A DNA stretch of 64,000 nucleotides from Apoda limacodes (taxonomy: Eukaryota > Arthropoda > Insecta > Lepidoptera > Limacodidae), in NCBI GenBank assembly GCA_946406115.1, contig OX291550.1:22730722-22794721 (forward strand). Direction: 5' to 3'. Within the stretch, counting starts at the first letter, position 1. Every line of letters begins with the position of its first letter. The translations under genes and the position numbers were made by a program. Positions 1 through 10,935 of the stretch are shown here, one piece after another. The notes under the pieces are model-generated. The model was not told where the DNA came from. It saw nothing but the letters and a program-made list of their open reading frames with translations, and ran no database searches.

Positions 1-305
1 CAGCCGTTTCATCAGGTCTCCCTGACCGCCGAACCAGCACGCCGCGTCTACGCCGAGCAATGACAGCGATAAGCACCGCCGGTCCTCCGCTGTCTGCGCA
101 GCGAATCCTCAAAGAGCTCTGGCAACCTTACTCACCGCCAGGAACACAGCACTACTCAATGTTAGTGTTATTGTGGCCGCGGTTTTCTGTAAGGTGGAGG
201 TACTTTCCCAGTTCGGGCCGCTCATTCGAGCAAATACTCGCTATGGCCTGCTTTATTTGTTGGGGCAGCTTATTTGAGCGAGTACTTGCAGTGCCCTACC
301 TCTCT
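1..305 (-). repeat. Dispersed LINE 3'-region type repeat, cut by window edge
   Basis: This stretch is clearly more GC-rich than the DNA after it. Read on the minus strand it carries a run (AACATTGAGTAGTGCTGTG, then GTAAGGTTGCCAGAGCTC) that I recognise from the 3' part of lepidopteran non-LTR elements. The 82-codon plus-strand frame over positions 60-308 has no family resemblance and is treated as a shadow. The element continues beyond the window start, so its full length is not visible. The family assignment is from memory of similar repeats. Confidence 0.35.
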
Positions 306-1785
306 TAAAGTAAATGATATAAATTCACTATCATCTGTGCTGTCGCTATTATTAAACATAATTTATACTAATAAAATAAAAAAAAAGAATTAAAAAAAAA
401 TTAGTCGCAATATCGACAGCTGTCTGTTAAGAAAAGAAACATATGTACATTAATAACACAAATCAAAATTCATAAAAGCACAAAATTAAATAAAAAACAA
501 ATGTAAAAAGTAAGTAAGCACAAAAATCCACTCAGAAAATCAAAAAAAAAAAAAAAAACTAGAATATCAACAAAAATAAATAACTAGTAAATCAAGATAA
601 AAAAACAAAGACTAGCAGTAAGTTCGTGTCATATTCACAGTAGGGAGAGCACTGGAAAATATGTTCTGCTACGTCCGTCACCGGTCGTCTTTATTTCCAT
701 TTTACAAATAAAACGCGCTTTACGGATATGACACTTTGCATTGCACGGTAGCATGAATTAGGTAGCTGTCTTTCAATAAAATAAAATATTACCAGAAATG
801 AAATTAATGCCCAAAGTCAATCTATCTTCTTACAATATTTCATGCTTTTTATCATAAATAAAAAAGTTATGATCACGGGACGGCCGGAGAAGACGATTTT
901 ATAATGGTGGCAATATACGCTTGTCCATCACCTGAACTCCGATCTTTCGTCAAAACCAAGACACAGTATAGGTAATAGCACTACATGACCAGGGAAGGCT
1001 CTGTCAATCTTCAAACAAGTCCACTACACGATTGTCCAACGACCGTACTTTCCTCTGAAATTGGGTGAACTGGTTTGACGTTCTTTTTGGAACTCCCTTC
1101 TTTAATCTACGACTGGCTTGAAGAACTAGAAACCTGCAACCTAGCATAATATAGTGCCTCTAGAACACTCCTTGGGTTCCACAATACTGATTCCGCTTAG
1201 TAAACTGAAATGAAATTTCATACTGTTTATATACCATGTCACTCTGCTTGTATTGTGTAAAAAGTACAACGCAACTTATAAATAACTCTAATAGTATTGA
1301 TTAATGAAATTCCATTTAAGTTATCTGAACCACTGATTTTAATCACTGAGTAAGACAATCCTAATACTCAGGTAGACGGATACATGTCTAATCTTATTAT
1401 TGTACAAGGCAGCCAGGACCGATATCCGACAGACTGGTATTAAAAGATAAATGGATATCTCAGCTCTTTTCATTTTGGTTGAGGCGCGTCAGTCTAGTAA
1501 ATAAATTACTTACTGAAATCGCGTCTCGACTTTCCTATTAATTAATTAGTGAAATGAATTACAGTCTAGAAGGATTATAAAGCCTTACAAAAGGACTGTT
1601 TGCAGTATTCTTGAAACTTTGAAAGATCAGAAGCCTGTTAAGCAAAGAAAATAAGGCCTTTGTATTGGAGTGTAAGCGTACGTATTTTTGTTCACGATTG
1701 TACTATGAAATATTTGAAAGGCGCCATGGTAGTTTCATCATTTGTAAACGGCACTACCAGCATATATACAAAATTACAAAATTAG
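306..1785. other. AT-rich DNA without recognisable features
   Basis: This stretch has poly-A/T tracts (near 545 and 360) and no open frame with family resemblance. I see no RNA gene, tandem repeat or terminal inverted repeat in it. Confidence 0.6.
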
Positions 1786-1789
1786 CTCT

Positions 1790-2490
1790 CTCTTCCTCTC
1801 CTTATATATAATAGTTTAGAAGTATACATTATGTATTTTTGTACTATGTATTTACCTTATGTTTGTGGCGACATGACATCATCGCTAGTACGAGTCATGA
1901 CGTCACACAATCACTTCGACACTGGCCGATGCATATTACATCGCTAGTCGTCGTACCGTAAACTGGACTGGACGGCCCAGTCCAGGCAAATCACGCCTTG
2001 CCTTGCATTATGTATATGTAAGTGATCAATATAAAATATATATATTATGAACTATTTTATTAATCACAAACCTTCTGAAACAACATAATCTACCTCCCCG
2101 ACATGTTAAACTAAAGAATGTCACGGAAGCAAAAAAGTTTTAGTAATATTACTTCCATGTGAGAGAAAGTGCCGTACGTAGTGTATGAATGTTTAAATAT
2201 ATTGCTTTCCTACTCAGCAGCCTTTAAGGAGTTGAAATGTTAATTTACTGCGTCTTTATTGAAATTCTGTACTAAAAATGTATAAGTCACTGAAAACTGC
2301 ACAAAACAAATACTGAATTTATTTTGATCAATTTGTAAAGATGTAGGTACCTAACAAGGTTTTTTTTTCAATAAAGAGGATATGAAAACTCAATTAAGTG
2401 ACTTAACACTGAATAGATCTTTTACAATCATGTTGATATTTCTAGAACCGTTCTCTCTTTTAATTATCAAACTAAGGCCTAAAAGGCTTA
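1790..2490 (+). repeat. Left arm of a long inverted repeat
   Basis: Positions 2108-2490 are the reverse complement of about 3722-4085, and 1793-1850 is the reverse complement of about 4090-4140. Matching landmarks include AACTAAGGCCTAAAAGG at the inner end and GTGAGAGAAAGTG at about 2159-2171 in this arm. The arm is interrupted by the solo LTR at 1864-2103, which the other arm lacks. The two arms differ by scattered substitutions and short indels, so the structure is old. A transcript through both arms could fold into a long hairpin. Confidence 0.8.
1864..2103 (+). mobile_element. Solo LTR (Gypsy-like) with 4-bp target duplication
   Basis: This is a 240-bp block with canonical LTR termini, beginning TGTGGCGACA and ending CCTCCCCGACA. 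It is flanked on both sides by TGTT (1860-1863 and 2104-2107), a 4-bp target duplication. The right arm of the surrounding inverted repeat lacks the insert and so serves as an approximate empty site. A palindromic CRE-type motif TGACGTCA sits at 1898-1905 and an AT-rich TATA-like tract near 2030-2050, as expected of an LTR promoter. No internal region remains, so the two LTRs of an older provirus-like insertion probably recombined. The TGT...ACA ends and 4-bp duplication fit Gypsy-type LTR retrotransposons. Confidence 0.7.
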
Positions 2491-2514
2491 AAATTTACTT
2501 ACAATATAGACTCT

Positions 2515-3335
2515 CTAGATGAAAAAGATAAGATTACAAAATTTGCCACATCTAAAAGTATAAAATAAAAAAATTGTAGAAGGAAAAACAATACCAAATA
2601 TATAAAAAAAAGTAAAAAGGTAGGCTAATTTTTTTATACAGTCATATACGTCATTTGAAGTCCGCCTGATCATAACCTTGTCGCTTGCAACACCAGAGGT
2701 ATCACTGGCGCGTTGCCAAACTTTTAGAAATCTAATAACTTCTTTCTTGAAGAGCCCCATATTGTAGTCCTTAATGAAAACCTTGGCAGGGAACTCATTC
2801 CACAACCCAAGCGTTCGCGGGAGGAAGTCTGCACTGTACGCGAATATTTCGGTTCTAAGGTGTGAGAATGAATGCCCTGCCGATGGCAAGCGATGCGATG
2901 GTAGAAAGAAGCCGTGAGCACCATTCCGAACAATTACTCAGAACACATCCCTTTGTAAAAGCGGCAGAACACAAACACTGGTATACCAGTAGCTACGCCC
3001 AGAGATGGGGCCGGACTTGTGACTTGTAACACTGCAATCTTTGCCCCGACGTGAAGTGCCTCGCTCTGTAGTGTATACCTAGTTTTTTGGACGCCAGCTT
3101 CCCCTTGTCTTGCAAATGATCTCGGAACTAAACATCGTTGGAGATGTCAATACCAAGGATCCCAATGCTCTTGGAGATGGAGAGAGGAGTGTTCTGGAGT
3201 TGTGGGACTTCTGTGAATGGGATTTTCTTAGCTTTAAACGCGCAGGCTTGTGTCTTTGTAGGGTTGAATTGGACCTAGTTATCCCATCCCAAGTCAGAGA
3301 CCTTGGGGATTTGGCGTTTGTCAATTTATTTATTT
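2515..3335 (-). pseudogene. Dead jockey-clade LINE, RT C-terminal part and 3' tail
   Basis: On the minus strand, 3300-3090 reads as the RT region downstream of the catalytic core (residues such as FNPTKTQACAFKAKK and SIGILGIDIS), with two in-frame stop codons. A second block, 2935-2720, reads as the C-terminal end (FLPRTLGLWNEFPAKVF, then LFKKEVIRFL). Between them about 150 bp is missing or unreadable, and the frames differ. Positions 2640-2720 carry the usual 3' tail of this family (CTTGCAACACCAGAGG in plus orientation). The same LINE family occurs in the opposite orientation at 51,575-52,300. The LINE lies in the loop of the long inverted repeat. It cannot encode a working enzyme. Confidence 0.75.
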
Positions 3336-3720
3336 TAGAAAATTATTAGGTATCTAAGTCCTAGGCACAGGGACCTTATTTCGTTACAGTTTCGAGTACG
3401 CCAACTCTCTAATTTGATAAAAAAGGAAAGCCAGTTGGTCTTACTTCAGAGACTGGCGTACTTAAGGGCTGTTCCTAATAAGCTCCCAGGTTTATCGACC
3501 ACAAATTACAAAAAAAAGTTCATGTGCAAATCGAGCTCGCGCACCGTGGGCTCCGTTGGCAAGTCGCTAAGATATAATGATTGTCTAAACCTACCCTATT
3601 CACGCATCTGAAAGAATGTCGATAATTGCAGCACTAGTTTATCGATATGGATAATATGTGAAGTACAACTTTGGCAATACTATATGATTGAAGATGATAC
3701 AGAAGCGTCCCCATCTCGTG
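3336..3720. other. Loop sequence of the inverted repeat, nothing recognised
   Basis: This lies between the LINE remnant and the right arm. It has no family resemblance in any frame. A 65-codon plus-strand frame at 3414-3611 is not supported by anything else. Confidence 0.4.
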
Positions 3721-3721
3721 G

Positions 3722-4140
3722 TACTTTTTAGGCCTTAGTTTGATCTATAAAGGGAGTACGGTTCTAGAAATATCAAGATGATTGTAAAAGATCTGTTCAG
3801 TGTTACCTCACTTCACATAATAAATTGAGTTTTCTTATGGTCTTAATTGAAAAAAAAACCTTGTTTGGTACCTACATCTTGACAAATTGATCAAAACAAA
3901 TTGATTATACTTCTTATTTGTTTTGCGCAGTTTCCAGTGTCTTGTACATTTTAATATCCTAATACATATATACAGAATTTTAATAAGAACGCAGTTAATC
4001 AACATTTGAACTTGGAAATGCTGCTGAGTAGAAAAGCAATATATTTAAACTTTTATACACTACGTTCGACACTTTCTCTCACACGGAACTAAACATGGTA
4101 CAAAAATACATATATACTTCTAAACTATTATATAAAAAGA
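3722..4140 (-). repeat. Right arm of the long inverted repeat
   Basis: This is the reverse complement of the left arm at 1790-2490, without the solo LTR. Matching starts at TTTTTAGGCCTTAGTTTGAT near 3727 and runs to ACTTCTAAACTATTATATAA near 4115-4135. The loop between the arms is about 1.2 kb. Confidence 0.8.
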
Positions 4141-4175
4141 GCGGATTTTGTAAATTTGTTTATATGTGGAGAGTT

Positions 4176-4299
4176 CAATGCAACAAACTTCTCTGACCCG
4201 GTGTATGGTCGCTAGTGTCGTGTATGTATACAATATTTTTATATAGCGACTGCAGTTTTATTATTTTTGACCACATGGTCTGAAAAGTTTGTTGCGTTG
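4176..4299. mobile_element. MITE, CAACAAACTTT family, copy 1
   Basis: This 124-bp element has terminal inverted repeats of about 23 bp: it begins CAATGCAACAAACTTC and its end reads CAACGCAACAAACTTTTC on the other strand. Both arms continue into GACC. Related elements lie at 6861-6993 and 29,464-29,600, and a piece at 31,661-31,765. It has no coding capacity. No clear target duplication is visible for this copy. Confidence 0.75.
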
Positions 4300-5820
4300 T
4301 CTCTGTAACCTTTGCGCCTATTTTTTTTTATTATTACAAAAGAATAATATGAGCTATATGACGTTGTAAGGAAACGGCCATATATAATAACATTTGCCGG
4401 GTCAGCTTTGTCATGCTTAATCGTTTCTTTCAAATTCGTTCAATTCAAATCGTTTATTAGTTTTTAAACTCATGATGGCGGATTTAATATGGCGCCCATT
4501 TAAAAAAATCCTTCGATTTCGTCTTAGTTAAGTTCTATTGAGTTTTCGATTATTAGATTAAAATCTTTTATCAGCTTTTAAAATTCGGAACGGCTTCATA
4601 GATCACCTACGTCCTTAAGATCTTCGATAGCATCTCTACCTACACACTGAATACAATAATCCAAGAGATGAAAATCTGTTTTCACCCAATTTCTTTTAAT
4701 GGTAAATAGGTACATAAGACAGCTTAGCTTCCGTCAGATATGTCTTTCAAGTCTCCCAAAGGGGATCGGCGATTGATGTAGCGTGGAAGCTGCGGCAATG
4801 TAAATACGAACAAGCGTTTTTATTAAATATTATCTACTTTCAGTTATGTTAGTATTTAGGTATTTGATTTTCGGAAACGTTATTGGAAGGCGAGCGTAGT
4901 CACACATTGGATGGGTATCCGGTCTGGTAAAACATGATAACGTTATTACTTAATTTTTATTGCATACAAAATACAAAGTCTCAGATTACAAAACGATTAA
5001 GTATAGATTAAAGAAAATAATGCAAAAAGCAGCCTTATTGCTAAAATGTAATCTCTGCCAGGCTACTAAACTATATTGTAATATTATAACAGTGACCACA
5101 ACTACGTGTATATTCCTAAAAAAAGTGTTTTTACATGGCTGCAATGATATATAATAAGCTGCCCAGAATTATTTGTGACATATCTAAACAAACTAATTGA
5201 TATCAAAGAGTATGTTAGGAAAACTTTTTAGAACCTATCAAAAGTTAATTTAAATTTAATATCAATAACTGCCCTATATTAATAAGGTACTTATGTTCGA
5301 TTTGTTTATGGAACTTAATTAAAAAAAAAACATTAATATTTATTATGTGCTACAATTAGTGTCTTTACCAAACATGTTTAGATCAAATTTTAACATTGAG
5401 CTGAATGTACCTAAGTCAAGTATAATAATTTACCTGCGTAAACTACCTGCGTTAATTCTTTACATATAAAATATTTGTATTCATATTTGCTAAATTCCTA
5501 ACCTATATATTCTTCAGAACCCTGTTACACACGAGTTCCTTACTTGGTTCCGTGTAATGGTACGGTAATTAGGAGGCTGTCACTCAAATGCAAGAGCTTT
5601 TAACGCGCCACTGTCATCCCTGCGTTGCCGAGTCATCAATTCCTTTTATGAGACTTCGCTTATTCAATGATACGCGTTAATCGAATTTCGTTCTATCACG
5701 TTACATTAGCAGTCATTTAAAGAGGAAATATACTTTTTTTGTTATATCATTACGGCATTGACGACAGTTTTATTTTGCCATGTACATGCGAGATCTTTTG
5801 TAGTTTACCGACTGATGCTG
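4300..5820. other. AT-rich DNA, no feature recognised
   Basis: I see no open frame with family resemblance, RNA gene or paired termini in this stretch. Confidence 0.5.
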
Positions 5821-5892
5821 ATTTTGGTGTGGGTAACATTTGAGATTTTTGTGTTGGTATTATTTGAGATTTTTGTGTGGGTAACATTTGAG
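5821..5892 (+). repeat. Minisatellite, 24-bp unit x 3
   Basis: There are three consecutive 24-bp copies of ATTTTTGTGTGGGTAACATT followed by TGAG, starting at 5821, 5845 and 5869. The middle copy differs at a few positions. Confidence 0.85.
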
Positions 5893-6224
5893 ATTTAGTT
5901 CTTTTAGGATTGATTTATCTTACCAAAAATAGCTCAAAGCATTGTTATATTTAAAATAAAAGAATATTAACAAATGCAAAATGAATCATAGATCTTATTT
6001 AAAATCAATTTTGGCCAACTCCTCTTTGTCGGAACGTTTCTGAATTTTGGATAGGTGCTAGCTACACTTTAGGTTCATTTGGCAATGCGATAAAACTACG
6101 ACTATGTCTTTCTGACTGCGTCAAAGTTCAAGATCAATTTTGAGCAACTTCTCGCGGACAAATCTAGTTACAGTTTTGCGAACACTTTGGGTTTGCGTGC
6201 TAAACAAGTATAAACCCATATAAA

Positions 6225-6420
6225 CCCATACTAATATTATAAATGAGAAGGTGAGTATGGTTGTTCTTACATCATATTGCAACTAAGCATCCAATTAACC
6301 TGAAATTGGGCACATTGGGATATTGAAAAGCCGTAGAAAAACATAGGGTTAACCTGGAAAATTCCAAAAATTCAAAAGTTCCCGCAGGGGTAACTGTAAC
6401 TGAATAACACGTGGACAAAC
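6225..6420 (+). repeat. Fragment of a dispersed repeat, 5'-end type
   Basis: It starts with ACTAATATTATAAATGAGAA, the usual 5' end of the Helitron-like and related repeats seen elsewhere in this window (in reverse at 37,637). It continues with a line typical of dispersed lepidopteran repeats (CTGAAATTGGGCACATTGGG), echoed near 57,800-57,830. Only a degraded piece remains. Confidence 0.4.
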
Positions 6421-6860
6421 TACACTTGGTAATCAAACAAGTCAAAGTCCTTTATAAGGAAAATTTTGAGATAAATTTTTATTTTAGTAAGCATATTATT
6501 TGATGCCTTTTAAAACCTTTTGCTGTTCATTGAAAGTATTTGAGCCCAAAGTTATGGGAATACCAAATGAAAGGTCCTTCATTGAATATTAATTTCGACG
6601 AGCTTCCATTTCCCGGTTTACTATTCCGTTTCATTTTAATACCATGCTGATCTGATAAATAATAGATATTGCAGATGTATGTGAATTGAACGAACGATAA
6701 AAAAGTTACTGATTTGCAAGAAAAAACGGTATTTACTTAACGAATACAGTTTTAGGACGTTACGTCTAATAGCCTTTCTTATTCTTTGTCTATGGTCCCA
6801 AAGAGCTATTTAGAAAAAAAAAGAGCTGTAAAAAATCAAGCTCCTAAGTGAAGGCAATTA

Positions 6861-6993
6861 TAGTGCAACAAACTTTTCTGAATCAGTGGTCAAAATCCAA
6901 AACTACAGCCGCCATATTGAAATGGTGTGAACTTACAATGACACCAGCGACCAAATACCCAAGGTCGGAAGGTCAGGAAAGTTTGTTGTACTG
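6861..6993. mobile_element. MITE, CAACAAACTTT family, copy 2, TTA duplication
   Basis: This 133-bp element has terminal inverted repeats: left TAGTGCAACAAACTTTTCTG, right end CAGTACAACAAACTTTCCTG on the opposite strand. It is bounded by TTA at 6858-6860 and TTA at 6994-6996. A 3-bp TTA duplication is the signature of PIF/Harbinger-type transposons, so this may be a non-autonomous Harbinger derivative (inference). The 63-codon frame over it is a shadow. Confidence 0.75.
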
Positions 6994-6996
6994 TTA

Positions 6997-8550
6997 TTTG
7001 TTAAGGCTTTTTATGTCACAATACTCTAAAATAAATTAAAACCTATAGGATACTTGATGAAAGACTATTCTTGATCAATTTTTTTTTACAAGTAAAAGAA
7101 TAAATAAAAAAATTGATAATTTGTAAAAAAATATATTTGTTTGCGATAACAAACTTACATTCGCAGTTTGAGAATCGGCCGTGAATTATATTGATGTATG
7201 AAAGAACATTTATAACTACAATCTTAAATATGTATTTCAAATCAAATTTTGTTTTGTGACGCAAGTTTGTACGGAATCCTCAGTACGCGCGTCAGACTTA
7301 TACTTCTTTGGGTTTTTAAAAAAAAATGTATCAAGACAAATAAATATAAATATTAGTTCAGCATCACATTGCCCGTTGGTATTTAAATATTTAGAAACGG
7401 GCCCGTTTAGTTTTTCAAATACCAGTATAACGTAGAGACTTTGTATTTAAATATTCCAACATTTAACTATGTAGTTACTTATTTTTATACAATGAGTTTA
7501 TAATTTTAATTTTATAAATAAAATCCTAAATCCCCTTAAAGTAATCTCCGCCATATACGGGTTTATGTAAAAAAAATGGAATTTAAAATTATGTATTTTA
7601 AAATTTTTGGAAAATCACCCTCTAAAGGGAGTTGATAGATGAAGACAATATGTATTGGAATTCTGCCGCTTGAGAAAAGGGATCTAAAAGTTTAAAAAGT
7701 TAAATAGCGTGGCTAAGAACGCGAAGAACCTGTTACAGTTTAGCAGATTTGGCATGGTATCAAGGGTGAAGAGAATTCCAGAGCCCATTGATTTATATGC
7801 AAGTAGCTATGCCTTTATCGGGATTGTAGAAGTTATTAATAAAAATTAAAATCGATAAAAAATATTTTGAGTGATGGCAAAGTAGATTTCGAAAAATTAT
7901 TGGGTGTCAAGACTGAATTTCAACTTTAGGGGCAAATGAGACTTTAAAAAATGACAAATATAATTTGATGAAACACAAATACCTGATTATAAGTGTTTCT
8001 TAAAAAAATTATTGCCTTAGTAACGAGTACTATATCCGCAAACGAAGGATTGCATTTGTCTATCGATAACACAATTGCTACTTGTATCCTTGATTTATTG
8101 CCTATGGCAAATGGACAAACAGACAGATGCCAAAGTTATTTTAAAACGAAACCAAAAACGTATCAAGAAATAGTTTTAAAAGTATTAGGGAAACATTAGT
8201 TGCAAAAAACGAATGCTGCCATTGATTTCGGTATATGCAAAAACTAACAAGAAATAATTTGTCTTCGTCGAGAAGGGATACGAAGAAAATTTTTGCATGG
8301 CATTTCTAACGACACGGGTGCTGGCATCAGCATGAGAGATGACAGTTCGTTTCCGCCCAAACGAAATTCAGAAAAGGGATTGTCACATACGTGCTAACTT
8401 TACTTTTCGTTAGTAACTTATATTTCTGTTTACTGCACTCACTAGTAGAATATAAAACGAACTTGTTAGTAGTAAGTAGTTTTAATATCTATTAAGGTAT
8501 TTACGTATCGTCGTCGCCCGATAGTTGAACAAAATGCCTAGGCAGGTCGA
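6997..8550. other. AT-rich DNA, no feature recognised
   Basis: This is long AT-rich sequence with short frames (7043-7264 minus, 7993-8199 plus) lacking any family resemblance. No structured repeat was found. Confidence 0.5.
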
Positions 8551-8554
8551 TGAG

Positions 8555-8835
8555 TAGGAAACATAATAGTACATTGTGTATTAAGAGTTGCGTAAGGATA
8601 AATTACTAACGAAAAGCAATTTAGAAGCTCAATGCCACAGTTTGAGATTTCTGTACCGTCCGTGTCACACGCACGTTTTTCATAACATTTGCGAGTAAAT
8701 AAATAACACTTTAAGATGAATATATAAATAAACTCACCAAAACACAATTGAAATGGTAGAAACAAAAGTAGGTATATAAAACTAGCAGTATCTAGAGAAT
8801 TTATGAATTAACAAGTTTTGCTGTATGTAAATAGT
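8555..8835 (+). repeat. Dispersed repeat R3, copy 1
   Basis: About 280 bp is shared with 25,860-26,135 (same orientation) and 25,045-25,245 (inverted). Shared landmarks are GCGAGTAAATAAATAA, AACTCACCAAAAC (8731-8743) and CTAGAGAATTTATGAATTAA. On the minus strand the block AACTCACC reads as a consensus splice donor, GGTGAGTT, conserved in all three copies. No coding product is recognised. Confidence 0.65.
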
Positions 8836-9435
8836 TCTGTGCGTGCATAGATAGATATGTACCTATCTTAATTTTATCAATGTAACGGGCCATAATGAAG
8901 GCCTATGCTTTATTCTTGTCAATTATGGTATCTTAGAGAAATCATGACGTTCTTATTAGGGTAAATTTTGGCACAGAAGGAAATAATAGCTTTTAACATG
9001 GAAAGTCGTAGAGAACGGAAAATGTAAATTGGTATAGTTTAGCGGACCCGCAGGCAGTGGTATAGTACTGTAGTGAATAATAATCGAAGTTTGAGCAAAA
9101 AAGTAAAACATTCCAGTATGGAAAAAAATATGTCGTTGTTTTATATTAAAAAGTGAAGATGTAACTGAAGACGTGTGGAATGGTTTTTCGCGACAAATGG
9201 GAATTCTATGTAAAACAAAATGTTTGTTCGATAACGCAATGGATTTACTTTTCTAGGCTTTAAGATGAAAAATTGCTCATGTGAAAGCAATATATTTGTA
9301 TAACATTAATTTTAAACTATTCGAGAAAAGGCTTTGAATTAAAATATATTTCAACCAAAACATTTCTTAAAAGTGCATAGGATTATGAAAAAAATATATT
9401 CGAAGACAGAATGTGTTATTTATTAGGTACGTTCC
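8836..9435. other. AT-rich DNA, no feature recognised
   Basis: I see no open frame, paired termini or tandem repeat here. Confidence 0.5.
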
Positions 9436-9680
9436 CTTCCAACCAACAACCATCGAGGCAGACGAGCTTACGGCTCGTCGTAATATTGAGTGGTCACCGT
9501 AGCCTCCAGACTCTTGTTGCATCAAGGGCATTGCTCAAGTGTCGCCGACCTTTTAAAAATCAAAACTCTCCTTTCTTCTTTCGTAGAGAAAACTTTTTTT
9601 AGGAGGGTGTCCTCGTTCCCAAGGTTGACCTTCTGGTGAAAGAAGCACTATTAACCTACGACACAGAAACGAAGGGTTAT
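9436..9680 (-). repeat. LINE 3'-tail fragment
   Basis: The block GAGTGGTCACCGTAGCC followed by a GCATCAAGGGCATTGC-type run and GTCGCCGACC is the reversed 3' tail of jockey/CR1-type lepidopteran LINEs. Plus-strand relatives in this window are at 21,450, 34,560, 38,435 and 52,200. Upstream on the minus strand (9570-9680) lies degraded coding-like sequence without a usable frame. Confidence 0.6.
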
Positions 9681-9780
9681 TAAGTTAAAGCCTATGTTAG
9701 TGTGTGTGTTTTTAACCCTCTTTAACTTCGTAGAGAGCTTCAAATTATATGTATATTTTCTTTTGATTTTCTGCTTGCGG

Positions 9781-10335
9781 CTATAATAAAGTATTTCATT
9801 ACTTATATCTAGTTTCAACTTAACTCTTTTCTTGGGCATCAACTATATTGGCATATATCCTGGCTCATTCGAGAGCATATATTTCTAATTCTGCTTCATG
9901 CAGAATGAAATAAAGCAACTATTCGACTGAGCGGCCATATACTGAGCACAACTCCGCAGACAACAATCAATGGAGTTCCTGAAACTCAGAGTCAGCCTCA
10001 ACGCTTGTCAGCATATGTACTGGTCCCATTGTGTGGCTAAGGGACGGCTTCAGGTGCGCTACTTTCATTTCTCCTAAAACCTTGCGGGGCATGCTAATGC
10101 CCTTGGTGAGAGCGGGAAGATGGTGATCCTGCCTCAATCCCACCTCTTTCTGTGGATACGAGACAGGAGGGCGTCGCACATCAACATTACTTTCCTTGGC
10201 AAAAGAAAATCAAACTATTTTATTTTTCCTAATTGTTGTCCCTACGCGAATATCAAACCTTATTTACGATTAGTTTGTATTCTATATTCAATATGACCTA
10301 TTAGAAACAAGAGCGGGCATAGCCTGCTCCAGTAC
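9781..10335 (+). repeat. Unclassified dispersed repeat U, copy A
   Basis: The whole block is the reverse complement of 48,707-49,375, with about four blocks aligned in order: a left end containing TTTCATTACTTATATCTA, a block with CTCCGCAGACAACAATCAAT, a block with TGGTCCCATTGTGTGG, and a right end with TATTCAATATGACCTATTAG and GCCTGCTCC. A 70-codon minus-strand frame (9967-10,179) is partly conserved as a reading in copy B. I recognise no protein family. It could be an unlisted transposon or a processed transcript copy. Confidence 0.65.
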
Positions 10336-10498
10336 GTAGAGCGCGGCGCGGTGGCACGCCAGTCAGTAGGTTAACTTTAATACAAGCGTCGGTCACAAAA
10401 TTTTAACGCAAATGCCGCCGCCACCGCAAACGCAAGGCGCGTCCCCAAGCCACTGTTGCGAACTCAGTATCAGGTTTTCGGGCTAAATATATTAAAAA

Positions 10499-10935
10499 AA
10501 TCGGCCAAGTGTGGGTCGGACTCGCGTACGAAGGGTTTCGTACCATTATCTACATAAACGGCACAACAATTCACGTTTGTTGTATGGGAGCCCCCGTTAA
10601 TATTTGTTTTATTTTAATTACATTATTTATTTTTGAAGTGAATATATAACTAAATATTTTGGGAATATTTCAAGCGTCTACCTGTTGCCGTTATCATTAT
10701 CGAGCAAAAATGAGCAAAAATATCACGTTTGTTGGGAGCCTCCTTAAAAAAATTAAATTCTATTTTTTAGTATTTGTTGTCATAGCGGCAACAGAAATTG
10801 TTCTGTGCAAATTTTAACTGTTAACTATCAAGGTTCATGAGATACACCCTGGTGACAGACGGACAGACGGACGGACGGACTGCGGAGTCTTAGTAATAGG
10901 GTCCCGGTTTTTACCCTTGGGTACGGAACCCTTAA
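10499..10935 (+). mobile_element. CGGCCAAGTG-type dispersed element, complete
   Basis: It begins TCGGCCAAGTGTGGGTCGGA, then has CGAAGGGTTTCGTACC, a TTGTATGGGAGCC block, an (ACGG/ACAG)n run near 10,860, and ends GGGTACGGAACCC. The block near the start and the end are inverted relative to each other (GGGTTCCGTACC versus GGTACGGAACCC). This is a very common short element type in lepidopteran genomes and has no coding capacity. Other copies in the window are at 16.8, 19.3, 19.7, 53.8 and 62.7 kb. Confidence 0.75.

Noticed and set aside
60..308. 82-codon frame at the window start
   Set aside because: It lies across a dispersed repeat, on the strand opposite to the repeat's usual reading, and resembles no family.
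2471..2490. AGGCCTAAAAGGC in the 2-4 kb inverted repeat as a relative of the giant element's CGGCCTAAAAGG block
   Set aside because: The match is short, and the surrounding sequences of the two structures do not align.
3110..3349. 79-codon plus-strand frame
   Set aside because: It is the antisense of the minus-strand LINE reading at the same place, which matches a known RT region.
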